The notes beneath the pieces were generated by a model. That model did no database searches, was not told where the DNA came from, and saw nothing but the letters and a program-made list of their open reading frames with translations. A stretch of DNA of 64,000 nt from Archangium minus (lineage in GTDB: Bacteria; Myxococcota; Myxococcia; Myxococcales; Myxococcaceae): positions 186,001-250,000 of the forward strand of contig NZ_CP043494.1 of assembly GCF_044360475.1 (NCBI RefSeq). Direction: 5' to 3'. Positions 7,940 through 20,146 of the stretch are shown here, piece after piece (the first letter of the stretch is position 1; the number at the start of each line of letters is the position of its first letter). A program made the translations under genes and the position numbers.

Positions 7940-9289
7940 TCAGGACTTTCCGTGGGCCTGGAGGAAGGCCAACACCTCGTCGTACTGGCCGGCGTCGTTG
8001 GCGTAGCGCGCGTAGTTGCGTGCGGTGGTGAGCCACTCGAGCGCGGTGGGTTTGACCTCCTTCAGGGCGGCCTTGAGGTCCGCGGAGGAGATGGGCACCT
8101 CGCTGCCCTGCTCGAGCGAGCGCTCGATGGCGGCGTCACTGGCCGTCTCCACCACGTTGGCCAGGTCCGCGCCGGAGAAGGTGCTGGTGTGCTTCACCAC
8201 GAAGCCCAGGTCGAGCTGCGCCTCCTGGGGCCGGTCCTTGAGCAGGAGCTTGAGAATCTCCTCACGGGCAGGGGCGTCGGGCGGGGGGACGAAGAGGACG
8301 CGGTCAAAGCGGCCGGGGCGGCGGAAGGCCGGGTCGATGGCCCAGGGCGTGTTGGTGGCGCCCAGAATCAGCACACCCCCGTTGTTCTGCGCGAAGCCAT
8401 CCATCTCCGCGAGGAACTGACTGACGAGCTTGGCGCTGGTGCCCTCGCGGCTGTACTGGCGCTTGGCGGCGAGCGCCTCCAGCTCATCGAAGAAGAGGAC
8501 GGCGGGCGTCGTCTGGCGGGCCTTCTCGAAGAGGGCGTGCAGCTTCCGCTCCGACTCGCCGATGTACATGTCGAGGATGTCGGAGATGGCGATGTTGTAG
8601 AAGGTGGCGCCGCACTCGCCGGCGGTGGCGCGCGCGAGCAGCGTCTTGCCACAGCCCGGCGGGCCGTAGAGGAGGATGCCGCCGCCGGCCTTCTTCCGGA
8701 AGCGCTCGAAGAGGCTGGGCTTCTGGAAGGGCAGGATGATGCGCTTGCGAATCTGCTGCTTGATGTCTTCCAGGCCGCCCACGTCGGCGAAGGTGAGGGG
8801 CTTCTGCGGAGGCGCGAGGACGCGGTCCACCTCGTTGGCGGAGGTGTCATCGTTGGAGATGACGCGCAGGCGAGGGCCACCGGACGCGGCGGGCTGCACG
8901 TCGCGCACGGTGGAGGTGAACTGGGCCAGGAGGTCCCGGTCCTCCAACGTGGGGTTGAGGGCCACGGCGCGCTGGTAGGCGGTGCGGGCTTCCTCCTTGC
9001 GGCCGAGCGCGGCGAGGGCGCGGGCGGACAGCAAGGCGGCCTCGGCGGCCGGGTGGTGGGTGCAGAAGAGGAGGGCGCGCTCGGGCTCGCCGGACTGAAG
9101 GAGGGCGCGGGCGGCGTGGAGCCTGTCCGACTCGGAGAAGAGGTCCGGAGCGAGGTCACCGAGGATAGCGCGCGCTTCCTTCACTTCATTGCGATCCAGG
9201 TGGGCCTTGAGCACGAGCCCGCGCAGCGGTCCGTTATCTGGGCTCGCGGCGAGCGCGGCCTTGAGAGAGGCGAGCGTGGTGTCATCCAT
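7940..9289 (-). CDS. TPR-AAA+ ATPase (CDC48/spastin-like single ring)
   Basis: A 449-residue protein. Residues 1-125 are helical TPR-like repeats; residues ~168-430 form one classical AAA domain: FADVGGLEDIKQQI entry motif, Walker A GPPGCGKT (209-216), Walker B VLFFDEL (DE at 268-269), sensor 1 (GATN), arginine-finger region (FRRPGRFDRVLF) and the sensor-2/lid sequence FSGADLANVVETA. Such ATPases form hexamers that remodel or unfold protein complexes. No protease domain is fused. ATG 9287-9289 was chosen over an upstream ATG (9334) because the extra residues are not TPR-like. The two membrane-associated genes downstream are probable partners. Confidence 0.82.
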   Translation of the reverse strand: MDDTTLASLKAALAASPDNGPLRGLVLKAHLDRNEVKEARAILGDLAPDLFSESDRLHAARALLQSGEPERALLFCTHHPAAEAALLSARALAALGRKEEARTAYQRAVALNPTLEDRDLLAQFTSTVRDVQPAASGGPRLRVISNDDTSANEVDRVLAPPQKPLTFADVGGLEDIKQQIRKRIILPFQKPSLFERFRKKAGGGILLYGPPGCGKTLLARATAGECGATFYNIAISDILDMYIGESERKLHALFEKARQTTPAVLFFDELEALAAKRQYSREGTSAKLVSQFLAEMDGFAQNNGGVLILGATNTPWAIDPAFRRPGRFDRVLFVPPPDAPAREEILKLLLKDRPQEAQLDLGFVVKHTSTFSGADLANVVETASDAAIERSLEQGSEVPISSADLKAALKEVKPTALEWLTTARNYARYANDAGQYDEVLAFLQAHGKS

Positions 9290-9387
9290 GGCGGAGGGAA
9301 AGGTCGCACAGCCCTGGGGACCCATCAAATGCAAGGCGTGCGGGAGGACACGGTGCGGCCGTTTCCTCTCGGCGGGTGAGAGGGGCG

Positions 9388-10107
9388 TCAGGGGGGCTGT
9401 TGGAGCCTGCGGCGCAGGTCCTCCGCGAGCCCGTGTGGGTCGCCCTCGCGCAGGGCGGAGAGCCCCGCCTCGAAGTCCGCGCGGGCTCCGGCTGCATCGC
9501 CCAGTCGCTCGCGCAGCACGCCCCGGTCGCGCAGCAGCTCCGCGTCCACCGGTTCACCATCCCGTGACACGAGTGCCTCGGTGAGGTCCTTCACGGCCTC
9601 TTCCAACCGGCCGAGTCGCGCGCGCACCGAGGCCCGCTGATGGAGCAGCCAGGGGTTGCCGGGGTCCTCGTCGAGCGCGAGCGTCCAGTCGCGCTCCGCG
9701 TCCGCGAGCCGGCCGAGCACCTCCAGGGACTCGGCGCGCTTCATGTGGAGGACGAGCGCCTTGCGGAAGCCCACGGCCTCGAGCGCGTCGAAGTCGGCCA
9801 CGGCCTCGGCATGGCGGCCGAGCCGGGCCAAGGAGAGGGCGCGGTGGAGCTGCGCGGAGGCATGGCCGGGCGCCATCTCCAGGACGCGCTCGAACCAGGG
9901 CAGGGCCTCGGCGGGGGCGCGGCCCCAGATGCCGAGCGTCAGCCCCATCTCCAGCAGGACGCGCGCCTGCCGCGGGTAGGCGTCGACGAGCTGGCGCATG
10001 CGCGAGAGCGCCTCGTCATAGCGTCCGCTGCGCCGCAGCCTGTCCACCTTGCGCAGCAGCTCGGTGAGCTCCGGCGGCCAGGCCTCGCGCCCCTTGCGCT
10101 CTGTCAT
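9388..10107 (-). CDS. TPR-repeat protein, downstream of the kinase
   Basis: A 239-residue soluble protein built almost entirely of TPR hairpins, e.g. VDRLRRSGRYDEALSRMRQL, LPWFERVLEMAPGHASAQLH, RDWTLALDEDPGNPWLLHQR and VLRERLGDAAGARADFEAGL. Start taken at ATG 10105-10107; GTG 10116 is in frame three codons earlier. It begins about 9 nt after the kinase stop, so the two are likely one operon and this protein may serve as scaffold or substrate for the kinase. The AAA+ gene follows after 98 nt, so the unit may extend to five genes. Confidence 0.75.
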   Translation of the reverse strand: MTERKGREAWPPELTELLRKVDRLRRSGRYDEALSRMRQLVDAYPRQARVLLEMGLTLGIWGRAPAEALPWFERVLEMAPGHASAQLHRALSLARLGRHAEAVADFDALEAVGFRKALVLHMKRAESLEVLGRLADAERDWTLALDEDPGNPWLLHQRASVRARLGRLEEAVKDLTEALVSRDGEPVDAELLRDRGVLRERLGDAAGARADFEAGLSALREGDPHGLAEDLRRRLQQPP

Positions 10108-10116
10108 GGCCTCCAC

Positions 10117-13092
10117 CTACCCGTGCGGCATCCGGGGGGCAAGCCACTCCTGGACACGGGCACGCAGGCTCTCGGAGCCGGGCTGCTCCAGCGTGCGCTC
10201 GGCCTGCTTCGCGAGCTCCCGGGCACGTGTGGTGTCCTTGCGCGACGCCCAGAGTGCACGGGCCAGCGCGAAGCGCGTCTCGGCCAGCTCCTGCTGGGGG
10301 ACGGCATGGGACTCACGCAGCGACAGGGCGCGCTCCAGCGGCGCGAGCGCCTCGGCGGCCCGGCCCAGCTTCAGCAGTGCCTCACCCCGGCCCGTGAGCG
10401 GCGCGGCCAGCTCCGGATGGTGGGCCCCCAGCGCGCTCTCACGCAGGCGCAGTGCGCGCTCGAAGTAGTTCAGCGCCTCAGTGGAGTTCCCAGCGTCCAC
10501 CAGCACCAGGCCCAGCGTGGTGCTCGGCCCCGCCACGTCCGGGTGCTCGGGCCCGCGTGCCTGCTCCGCCGCCTCCACCGCCCGGTGCAGCACCTTCAGC
10601 GCCTCGCTCGTCTTCCCATCCCGCCACAGCGCGGCGCCCAGCGCATCCAGCGCGCTGGCGCGGAACGGGTGGTGCGATGGCAGCGAGCGCTCCACGATGG
10701 CCACCCCCTGGCGCAGGGGCTCGAGCGCCTCGGCATGGCGGCCCAGCGCGCTCAGCGTGGTGCCGATGTTCACCAACGAGCTCCCCACGCGTGGGTGCTC
10801 GGCGCCGAGCGCCTTGTGGAAGGCGGTGTGCGCGCGCTGGTACACGGAGAGGGCCTCCTCGTGGAGGCCCTGTGCCGAGAGCGTGGTGCCCAGCCGGCGC
10901 AGCACCACGGCCGCCTCGGGGCTCTCCGGGGAGGACACCTTGGCCAGCGCGGCGAGCGCGTTGTGCTGCGAGGCCTCAGCGGCGGCGGCGTCACCCTGGG
11001 CGGCGTACACCAGTCCGTGGGCGCTCTCGAGCTCGGCGAGGAGGCGGCCCTCTCGCCGGGTGCGCACCAGCAGGGCGCGGGCCTGTTGGTACCAGTCATG
11101 GCCGTCGCGCACGCGAGCGGCGTCATAGGCGACGTACTGGGTGAGGGCCACCAGCGCCTCGGCGCGTACCTCGTCCAGCCGCACCTCGTCGGCCGTCCAC
11201 ATCGCCTCCTTGAGGAGGTGCTCGGCCTCGGGGTTGCCGAAGCCCGCCTGCTGCTGGCCCAGCTCCAACAGGGCCTCAGCCACCAGGGGGCGGTAGCCCA
11301 GGGCGCGCGCCTCGGAGACCACGGGGGCGGCCACGGAGAGTCCGGCCGCGTACTGGCCGGAGATGCGCAGGGCGCGAGCGCGCGAGAGCGAGGCGCGCAG
11401 ATCCTCCACCCGGGCCGCCACGGTCGCGTCCGCGGGAGCGAGCACGTTCGCGGCGAGCGCGTCCTCCGCGTCGCACGTGCTGAGCTCGGACAGGCCGCGC
11501 ACCGCCTCGACGGAGCGCTCCACCACGCTGGCATCGGCCTCGGCGAGCACGCCGGTGAGCGACTTCAGCTCGGAGCGCCGGCGCTCCAGGCAGACCGTGC
11601 GTGCGGAGAGCTGCGCCTCGGAGGAGGACTGGCTTCGCGTCCGCGTCGCCTCGCACGCCTGCCGCTGCCGCTCCACCCAGGCGGAGGCATAGGTGTCGAG
11701 CGCGCCCTTCACTCCACTCCAGGCGTCGGCCGCGTAGGGAGCGCCGGTGGCGAGGAAGGCTTTGCGGATGGCCTCCTGGCGCGGGGCGTCCCACACGCCG
11801 TCCATTCTCGCGGCCATGCCTTGGCAGAGGCTCTGGCGCTGGTGCCACTGGCCCACGGCGCCGGCCACCACGGCCACGAGGAAGGCCGCGGCCACCGCGA
11901 CGAGCGCCTGACGCAGGCGGCGCGTGCGCGGGTCATCGTGGAGCAACTCCAGCAGCACCCCCATGGAGGCATGACGCTCGCTGGGGTGGAGGCTCAGGCC
12001 CTTGAGGAGGACGCGGCGCAGCCAGCTCGGCACGCGCGAGTCGCGCGGCGGCGGACGCAGATGGCCCTCCAGCGTGGCGCGGGCGAGCGCGCCGGCGCCC
12101 GTGCCCTCGAAGGCGTGCTCCCGGTACAGGGCGTAGTAGAGCGTGGCGCAGAAGCTGAACTGGTCCGCGCGGTCGGTGACGGGCTCCTGGCGGTACTGCT
12201 CCGGGGCCATGTAGCCCGGCGTGCCCATGACGAGGCCGTGGTGCGTCACCGGCGTCTCGAGCGGCTCGCGGGTGCGCAGGCCGGAGATGGGGCCGGTGTC
12301 CTGGTGGATGGGGGGCTCGGCGCGCAGCAGCTCGGCGAGGTCCACGGGGACGGGAGCGCCGGGGGCGCCGGTGCCCTGTTCACACGCGAGGCCGAAGTCG
12401 TACACGAGCACGCGCCCGTCGCGGCCCACCAGCACGTTGTCCGGCTTGAAGTCGCGGTGGACGAGCCCCGCGGCATGGGCGGCGGCGAGCCCTCGGCCCG
12501 CGAGGGTGAGCACGTGCACCACCTCGCGCCAGTGCCGGGGCTGCTCCTTGAGCCACTGCCGCAGGGTGGTGCCCTCCACCAACTCCAGGGCAATGAAGAT
12601 GCGGTCCCCGTGCTCGCCGATGTCGAAGACGGGCAGCACGTTGGGGTGGGAGAGGCGGGCCATGGCCTGCGCCTCGCGCATCAGCCGGGGGCGGGCCTCA
12701 TTGCGCTCCAGCCCTTCGCCTCCGGGCAGCAGCAGCTTGATGGCGACCTTGCGGTTGAGCTGCGGATCGAATGCTGCATACACCTCGCCCATGCCGCCGG
12801 TGCCCAGCCGCTCCAGCACGAGGTAGCGTCCGACGGAGGTACCCCGAGGCAGGGGCTGGGGGTCGTCGGAGAAGAGGGAGAGCGGCGGAGGGGGACCGAC
12901 CACACGCGTTGGCTCGGCCTCGCTCTGGCTCAGCACGGAGCGAGCGCGCTCCAGCTCCTGCTCCAGGACTTCGAGTGCGTCCAGCTCGGGCTCGGGGCTA
13001 TCTGGGCGGTCGTTCGGAGTCCGCTCTCCCACCGTTTCCGGTAGGGCGGTTTGCTGCTCCGGTTGGGACCGCTTCAGCCTCTCCAAAGACAT
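10117..13092 (-). CDS. Membrane-anchored Ser/Thr protein kinase with TPR tail
   Basis: A 991-residue Hanks-type kinase. The kinase domain (about 88-385) has the glycine loop LGTGGMGEVY, catalytic lysine K119 (VAIKLL), HRDFKPDN with catalytic D214, DFG at 232-234 and MAPEQ at 295-299. A hydrophobic segment at about 396-414 should span the membrane, placing the C-terminal ~570 residues with many TPR repeats on the other side. This is a standard myxobacterial signalling layout. Unusually, the stretch from DFG to APE is ~67 residues, about twice the usual activation segment. ATG 13090-13092 gives a typical charged N-terminus; the frame above it is shadow. Confidence 0.9.
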   Translation of the reverse strand: MSLERLKRSQPEQQTALPETVGERTPNDRPDSPEPELDALEVLEQELERARSVLSQSEAEPTRVVGPPPPLSLFSDDPQPLPRGTSVGRYLVLERLGTGGMGEVYAAFDPQLNRKVAIKLLLPGGEGLERNEARPRLMREAQAMARLSHPNVLPVFDIGEHGDRIFIALELVEGTTLRQWLKEQPRHWREVVHVLTLAGRGLAAAHAAGLVHRDFKPDNVLVGRDGRVLVYDFGLACEQGTGAPGAPVPVDLAELLRAEPPIHQDTGPISGLRTREPLETPVTHHGLVMGTPGYMAPEQYRQEPVTDRADQFSFCATLYYALYREHAFEGTGAGALARATLEGHLRPPPRDSRVPSWLRRVLLKGLSLHPSERHASMGVLLELLHDDPRTRRLRQALVAVAAAFLVAVVAGAVGQWHQRQSLCQGMAARMDGVWDAPRQEAIRKAFLATGAPYAADAWSGVKGALDTYASAWVERQRQACEATRTRSQSSSEAQLSARTVCLERRRSELKSLTGVLAEADASVVERSVEAVRGLSELSTCDAEDALAANVLAPADATVAARVEDLRASLSRARALRISGQYAAGLSVAAPVVSEARALGYRPLVAEALLELGQQQAGFGNPEAEHLLKEAMWTADEVRLDEVRAEALVALTQYVAYDAARVRDGHDWYQQARALLVRTRREGRLLAELESAHGLVYAAQGDAAAAEASQHNALAALAKVSSPESPEAAVVLRRLGTTLSAQGLHEEALSVYQRAHTAFHKALGAEHPRVGSSLVNIGTTLSALGRHAEALEPLRQGVAIVERSLPSHHPFRASALDALGAALWRDGKTSEALKVLHRAVEAAEQARGPEHPDVAGPSTTLGLVLVDAGNSTEALNYFERALRLRESALGAHHPELAAPLTGRGEALLKLGRAAEALAPLERALSLRESHAVPQQELAETRFALARALWASRKDTTRARELAKQAERTLEQPGSESLRARVQEWLAPRMPHG

Positions 13093-13407
13093 CCCCCTGA
13101 TGACGTCAGGCCCTCGCTTCTGACCGTTCCTCCCAAGCCCACTCGGACCGGGTGTGCGACACCGCACCGCATCATGACCCAAAGGGACAGACGTGTCTTG
13201 CGGCAGCCGGGCGGGCGGGCCTCTGGAGGACGCGGAGGTGTACCAGGAGGAGCCGGACTCGGCGCGCCCTACTTTTAACGGGAGGTGGTGGGGCGCGCTC
13301 GTTCGTCGTGCAGGTGACGGGGTGGGAAGGGGTGGGTGCGTACTCTCCGTGCGTGGTGCTGAGAATATTGGCGTGGGTGCGGGGGACCGCGTGCTAGGTG
13401 GCGCTCC
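13093..13407. other. Divergent intergenic region, no gene seen
   Basis: About 315 bp separating the leftward kinase from the rightward lipoprotein pair. Several short frames run through it but none has a family match, signal peptide or RBS. The base composition shifts to a lower-GC, T-richer character from about 13,260 onward, where the likely promoter of the lipoprotein pair lies. No confident promoter hexamers could be assigned. Confidence 0.4.
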
Positions 13408-14184
13408 ATGCCCCGAAGCATCTTGTCGCGGTGGTACTTCCTGGGCCCGAGCCTGTTCGGCCTGGGGTGTGCATCACCTGGTCCCATTCCAGGGGTTGTA
13501 CGGCCCCTGCCTGGGGAAGGTTATTTGGAGAGCCTTCCTCCGATGATGGACTTCGGGCCGTTCGACGACTACTCGGATGCGCTGAGCGAGGCCTGCTCGT
13601 TGTTTCTATCGAAACCCAACGCCAGCGTGGGGCACATCAAGGACCTGGAGTTGGCTCAGCGGGTGTCAAACGAATACTGCGCCTGGCTGTACTACACCCC
13701 TGAAGATAGATACCAGCTGAGCATGCTGACGGATCAGTCCGAGGCGGATGATTTCCTGAAGAAGAAAAGGACCTGCAGGCTGCCCACGTTCGTGGACGAT
13801 GAACGGTACCCGCCGTGGAGCATCAAATACGTCTTCGCTCTTCACAACCATCCGTTTGGGGGTCCGCTTTCCTTGCGAGACATGCGGCAGATCATCTCGC
13901 TTGCGAACGTTCACGAATGGGTTGTTGAAACGAAGGATGGAAAGGTTCCCATCGCCATCGTTGCGTTCTTCTCCAAACCGGATCGACCGAAGCCCTCATG
14001 CGACGGCTTCTATCAATACACGCCGGAGACCCGAGCCCTGTATGAGTTCACCAAGACACGTGACGGGTGGCTCAGGAAGGACATAGGCCAGGTCTCCTGG
14101 CTCAATCCAACGACATACCTCCTCAATGGTGAGGTCTATGACGTCAGTGGGCGGACGGGCGGTTCTAGATGGAACTCTCGTTGA
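13408..14184 (+). CDS. Lipoprotein with JAB/JAMM metalloprotease signature
   Basis: A 258-residue protein with a signal peptide and lipobox ending at Cys21 (LFGLGC). The mature part carries every residue of a JAMM zinc site in order: E89 in NEYCAWLYY, H146 and H148 in ALHNHPFGGP, then S155 and D158 in LSLRD. In known JAB/MPN proteins (RadC, DUF4329, Rpn11-type) Glu, two His and Asp bind zinc and activate water, with the Ser supporting. A lipid-anchored envelope JAMM protein is unusual. The gene is less GC-biased than its neighbours and is followed after 7 nt by another lipoprotein gene. Enzymatic activity and substrate are unproven. Confidence 0.7.
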   Translation: MPRSILSRWYFLGPSLFGLGCASPGPIPGVVRPLPGEGYLESLPPMMDFGPFDDYSDALSEACSLFLSKPNASVGHIKDLELAQRVSNEYCAWLYYTPEDRYQLSMLTDQSEADDFLKKKRTCRLPTFVDDERYPPWSIKYVFALHNHPFGGPLSLRDMRQIISLANVHEWVVETKDGKVPIAIVAFFSKPDRPKPSCDGFYQYTPETRALYEFTKTRDGWLRKDIGQVSWLNPTTYLLNGEVYDVSGRTGGSRWNSR

Positions 14185-14191
14185 GGTTTTC

Positions 14192-14902
14192 ATGCGGCTG
14201 AGGACTCTATCCTTTGCATTGACCGTCATTCTCTCCAGTTGTGTGCGGAGCCCATTTCCCTCGCCAGTGCCAGTGGAGGATGACAGAACGATAGGATTGC
14301 CTCGGTTCTACGAGCATCCTTCCGTCAAGGTGGGTGAGGAGGGTGGATATTATGAGTTGGATGGCGAGCTGCTTCGAGCCGTGCTGATTGCCGCCCATGA
14401 TTTCTTGCCGCCTCGCGCTCACGGCATTCCGTGCGGGAGCAAGCTCGAGGCGCAGCGCTATCACGTCAATCGCCGAGGCAACATCATCTTCGTCTACATC
14501 TACGAAGATGAAGAATATTGCGGTGGTGGGTTCGTGGCGCTGGATTCGGGCGCGAAGTACGCGATTGGCACCGACGGACGCATCCTGCGGCGCGTCTTCG
14601 ATGGCCAGCCAGAGGGGCCTTTCGAAGGGGTGAGCCCGGATGGTGGACCACAGGGCGTCCCGGCGAAGCCTGGGGTCGTCCCTGGCTATGAGCCCGTCGA
14701 GCGCGAACTAGACGGAGGTTCCAGTGCTTCGCCCTCCCTGCCGCTGGAGCGACGAGATGAGGGCTCATCACTGGAGGTGCAAGATGGGGGAACGAGTTCA
14801 GCAGGTTCGATGCCGTTGCTTGCACCGCTTTCGGCTCCCGATGGTGGTACTCCATCCGTGAGCGGTAATGCCGCGACGCGGATGAACTCGGCGGAGGACT
14901 GA
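14192..14902 (+). CDS. Lipoprotein partner of the JAMM lipoprotein
   Basis: A 236-residue predicted lipoprotein starting at ATG 14192, with a short signal peptide and Cys17 (LTVILSSC). Residues ~25-145 form a compact domain with two further cysteines (GIPCGSKLEAQRYHV; DEEYCGGGFVALDSGAKYAI), perhaps disulfide-bonded. The last ~85 residues are low complexity (DGG, PS and E-rich), probably a flexible linker to the surface. I recognise no family. It starts 7 nt after the JAMM gene stop, so the pair is surely co-transcribed; it could be an inhibitor, substrate or structural partner. Composition is less GC-rich than the flanks. Confidence 0.6.
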   Translation: MRLRTLSFALTVILSSCVRSPFPSPVPVEDDRTIGLPRFYEHPSVKVGEEGGYYELDGELLRAVLIAAHDFLPPRAHGIPCGSKLEAQRYHVNRRGNIIFVYIYEDEEYCGGGFVALDSGAKYAIGTDGRILRRVFDGQPEGPFEGVSPDGGPQGVPAKPGVVPGYEPVERELDGGSSASPSLPLERRDEGSSLEVQDGGTSSAGSMPLLAPLSAPDGGTPSVSGNAATRMNSAED

Positions 14903-14946
14903 GCCGAGCACCGCCGGGGGTCACCAGGGTTGCCGGTTCTGGGTCC

Positions 14947-15912
14947 TCATCCATCCGTGTGCCAGGGCTGCGCAAACGCGGGGCCGGAGCCAAAGGTCCG
15001 TGGCGGCGGGAGCGCATCCTCCGCCTCGAGCAGCGCGAGCAAGTTGCCCTGGATGGTGTCGCAGATGGGCTCGAGCGGCAGGTGGCTGAGGTTCTTCGGG
15101 GAGAAGGGGTTCTGCAACTCGACGGCGATCTGATCAATGCCCAGCAGCGGGTAGGCCACGAGTGCGGTGACCAGCCCGGGGACCCACCACAGGTCCCCCA
15201 CGACGGCGATGGGAAGCCCCAGGAGGTACAGGACGATGAAGCGCCGCAGCTTGACGGTATGGACCTGCGGCAGGGGCGTCTTGAGGATGCGTTCGCACCC
15301 GCCCAGGTGGTCCAGGAGCTGGGCCCGCTCGCGGTCGGCTGCGAGGAAGGCGAAGCGATCCATCCCGCCATGCTCGACGGCCTCGCGCAGCTGGCTGCCG
15401 AGGACATAGGCGACGAATGTGGGCATGTGTTGAGCTCGGGAGATGTGCTCCGCCGCCCCCGCGTCCTGGAGCAGGGGCGCCAGCTCTGGCATTTCCCGCT
15501 CGTTGCGCAGGCTTCGCCGGGCCACGTGGCTGAAGGTGGCCGTCCACCGCACGAAGCGCTCGCGCCACTCCGAGTCTCTAGGTCCGTAGGTCAGCCCCGC
15601 GATGGCCAGGTTGCGCGACTGGTTGACGATGCCGCCCCACAGCTTGCGTGCCTCCCACCAGCGCTCGTAGCCCCCGTTGGTGCGCAGGACTAGCAGCAGC
15701 GCCAGGAAGGCGCCGGTGTACTCCACGGGCCCGCGGTCCAGGGCGCTCCAGTCGTACACCTCGTGCACAAGCCCCACGAGCAATCCGTAGAGCCCGAAGA
15801 AAATCACCTGCGGCATCACGATCGGGGTGACCGCACCCTGCCAGGTGAAGGCGTCCTTCCAGAAGTGCTTCTTCTCCAGACGTCTCTTGGATGAAGTCGA
15901 GTTCCACTCCAT
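14947..15912 (-). CDS. Bestrophin-family anion channel
   Basis: A 321-residue membrane protein of the bacterial bestrophin (YneE) family. It opens with the conserved basic and aromatic segment, has a first TM around IFFGLYGLLVGLVHEVY, and carries the family hallmark LVLRTNGGYERWWEARKLWG with NQSRNLA. The C-terminal part has the LYLLGLPIAVVGDLWW helix and the NPF motif region VELQNPFSPKNLSHLPL. Bestrophins are pentameric anion channels; bacterial members vary in ion preference, and chloroplast members are tied to bicarbonate. ATG 15910-15912 fits the usual start. The divergent neighbour 112 bp away is a carbonic anhydrase. Confidence 0.88.
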   Translation of the reverse strand: MEWNSTSSKRRLEKKHFWKDAFTWQGAVTPIVMPQVIFFGLYGLLVGLVHEVYDWSALDRGPVEYTGAFLALLLVLRTNGGYERWWEARKLWGGIVNQSRNLAIAGLTYGPRDSEWRERFVRWTATFSHVARRSLRNEREMPELAPLLQDAGAAEHISRAQHMPTFVAYVLGSQLREAVEHGGMDRFAFLAADRERAQLLDHLGGCERILKTPLPQVHTVKLRRFIVLYLLGLPIAVVGDLWWVPGLVTALVAYPLLGIDQIAVELQNPFSPKNLSHLPLEPICDTIQGNLLALLEAEDALPPPRTFGSGPAFAQPWHTDG

Positions 15913-16024
15913 CCTGGAAAGGCTAGGTACCCCTCCGGGGTGCGACAAGGAAGGTGGCGGGCTAGCGGGCGTCGGGTGCGAATCCCGTTGGGTAGCACCA
16001 CTCATGGTGAGAAGGAGTCCGGAT

Positions 16025-16678
16025 ATGACCGTTGCTGGCGTTCCTCCCGCCCCGCTTCCCGCCGACCAGGCAATCGTGCGCCTGCAAGAAGGTAACCGGC
16101 GTTTCTGCCAGAACGTGCGCAGCCTGGATGTCGCGGTGGGGCAGTCCGCGCGCGCCTCGTTGGTGGCGGGGCAGCATCCCTTCGCCGTCATCCTCTCGTG
16201 CTCCGACTCGCGCGTGCCCTCGGAGATCGTCTTCGACCAGGGGTTGGGAGACCTCTTCGTCATCCGCGTGGCGGGCAACGTCGTGGCGCCTTCGCTGGTG
16301 GGGAGCGTGGAGTTCGCGGCGGCCACCTTCGGGACGCGACTGGCGGTGGTGATGGGCCACTCGCACTGTGGTGCCATCAAGTCCACGCTGGACTTCATCC
16401 AGCACCGGGTGGGGGCGCCCTCGGACAACATCTACGACATCGTGGAACGGTGCCGGCCCGCGGTGGAGAGCGTGGTGCACGCCGCGGGGGCGAATGCCGA
16501 CAGGGAGCGCCTCATGCACGAGGCCGTGCGCGCCAACGTCCGTCAGTCATGCGCCCACCTGCGCCACGGCAGCCGGCTGCTCGAGCGGCTCATCCAGGAA
16601 GGGGGGATGAGGATCGTCGGCGCCGAGTACTCGCTGGAGACCGGCCAGGTCGACTTCTTCGAGGGACTGGAGCGCTAA
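16025..16678 (+). CDS. Beta-class carbonic anhydrase
   Basis: A 217-residue enzyme interconverting CO2 and bicarbonate. The zinc ligands of the beta class are all present: C59 in ILSCSDSRVP, then H112 and C115 in GHSHCGAI; the D61/R63 dyad that gates the site is also intact. Length and the closing VGAEYSLETGQVDFFE strand are normal. No signal peptide is seen, so it should be cytoplasmic. ATG 16025 follows GGAGTCCGGAT. It is divergent from the bestrophin gene, which suggests a joint role in bicarbonate handling (inference). Confidence 0.92.
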   Translation: MTVAGVPPAPLPADQAIVRLQEGNRRFCQNVRSLDVAVGQSARASLVAGQHPFAVILSCSDSRVPSEIVFDQGLGDLFVIRVAGNVVAPSLVGSVEFAAATFGTRLAVVMGHSHCGAIKSTLDFIQHRVGAPSDNIYDIVERCRPAVESVVHAAGANADRERLMHEAVRANVRQSCAHLRHGSRLLERLIQEGGMRIVGAEYSLETGQVDFFEGLER

Positions 16679-16765
16679 TCCGCTCGCCCTCTTCACCGTA
16701 CTCCACATGCGCCCTCGTCGGGGTAGGCTGCGCTCCCCATCACGCAAGACCGACGAGGATCCGCA

Positions 16766-20089
<3,324 letters not shown>

Positions 20090-20112
20090 TCGCCGTCACT
20101 CACGCAGGAACC

Positions 20113-20146
20113 CCCTCTCCCTCTGGGAGAGGGCGGGGGTGAGGGT
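20113..20146. repeat. Palindromic extragenic repeat, copy 1
   Basis: A 34-nt element, CCCTCTCCCTCTGGGAGAGG followed by a G-rich tail (GCGGGGGTGAGGGT). The core CCTCTCCC/GGGAGAGG is an inverted repeat. Similar copies lie at 26266-26299 and 33992-34025, each in a short intergenic space next to a gene end or start. Confidence 0.7.

Noticed and set aside
9640..13044. A 1134-residue plus-strand frame, rich in Gly, Leu, Arg and Gln
   Set aside because: It is the exact antisense of the Ser/Thr kinase gene. Codon composition is that of a mirror frame in GC-rich DNA and it has no domain.
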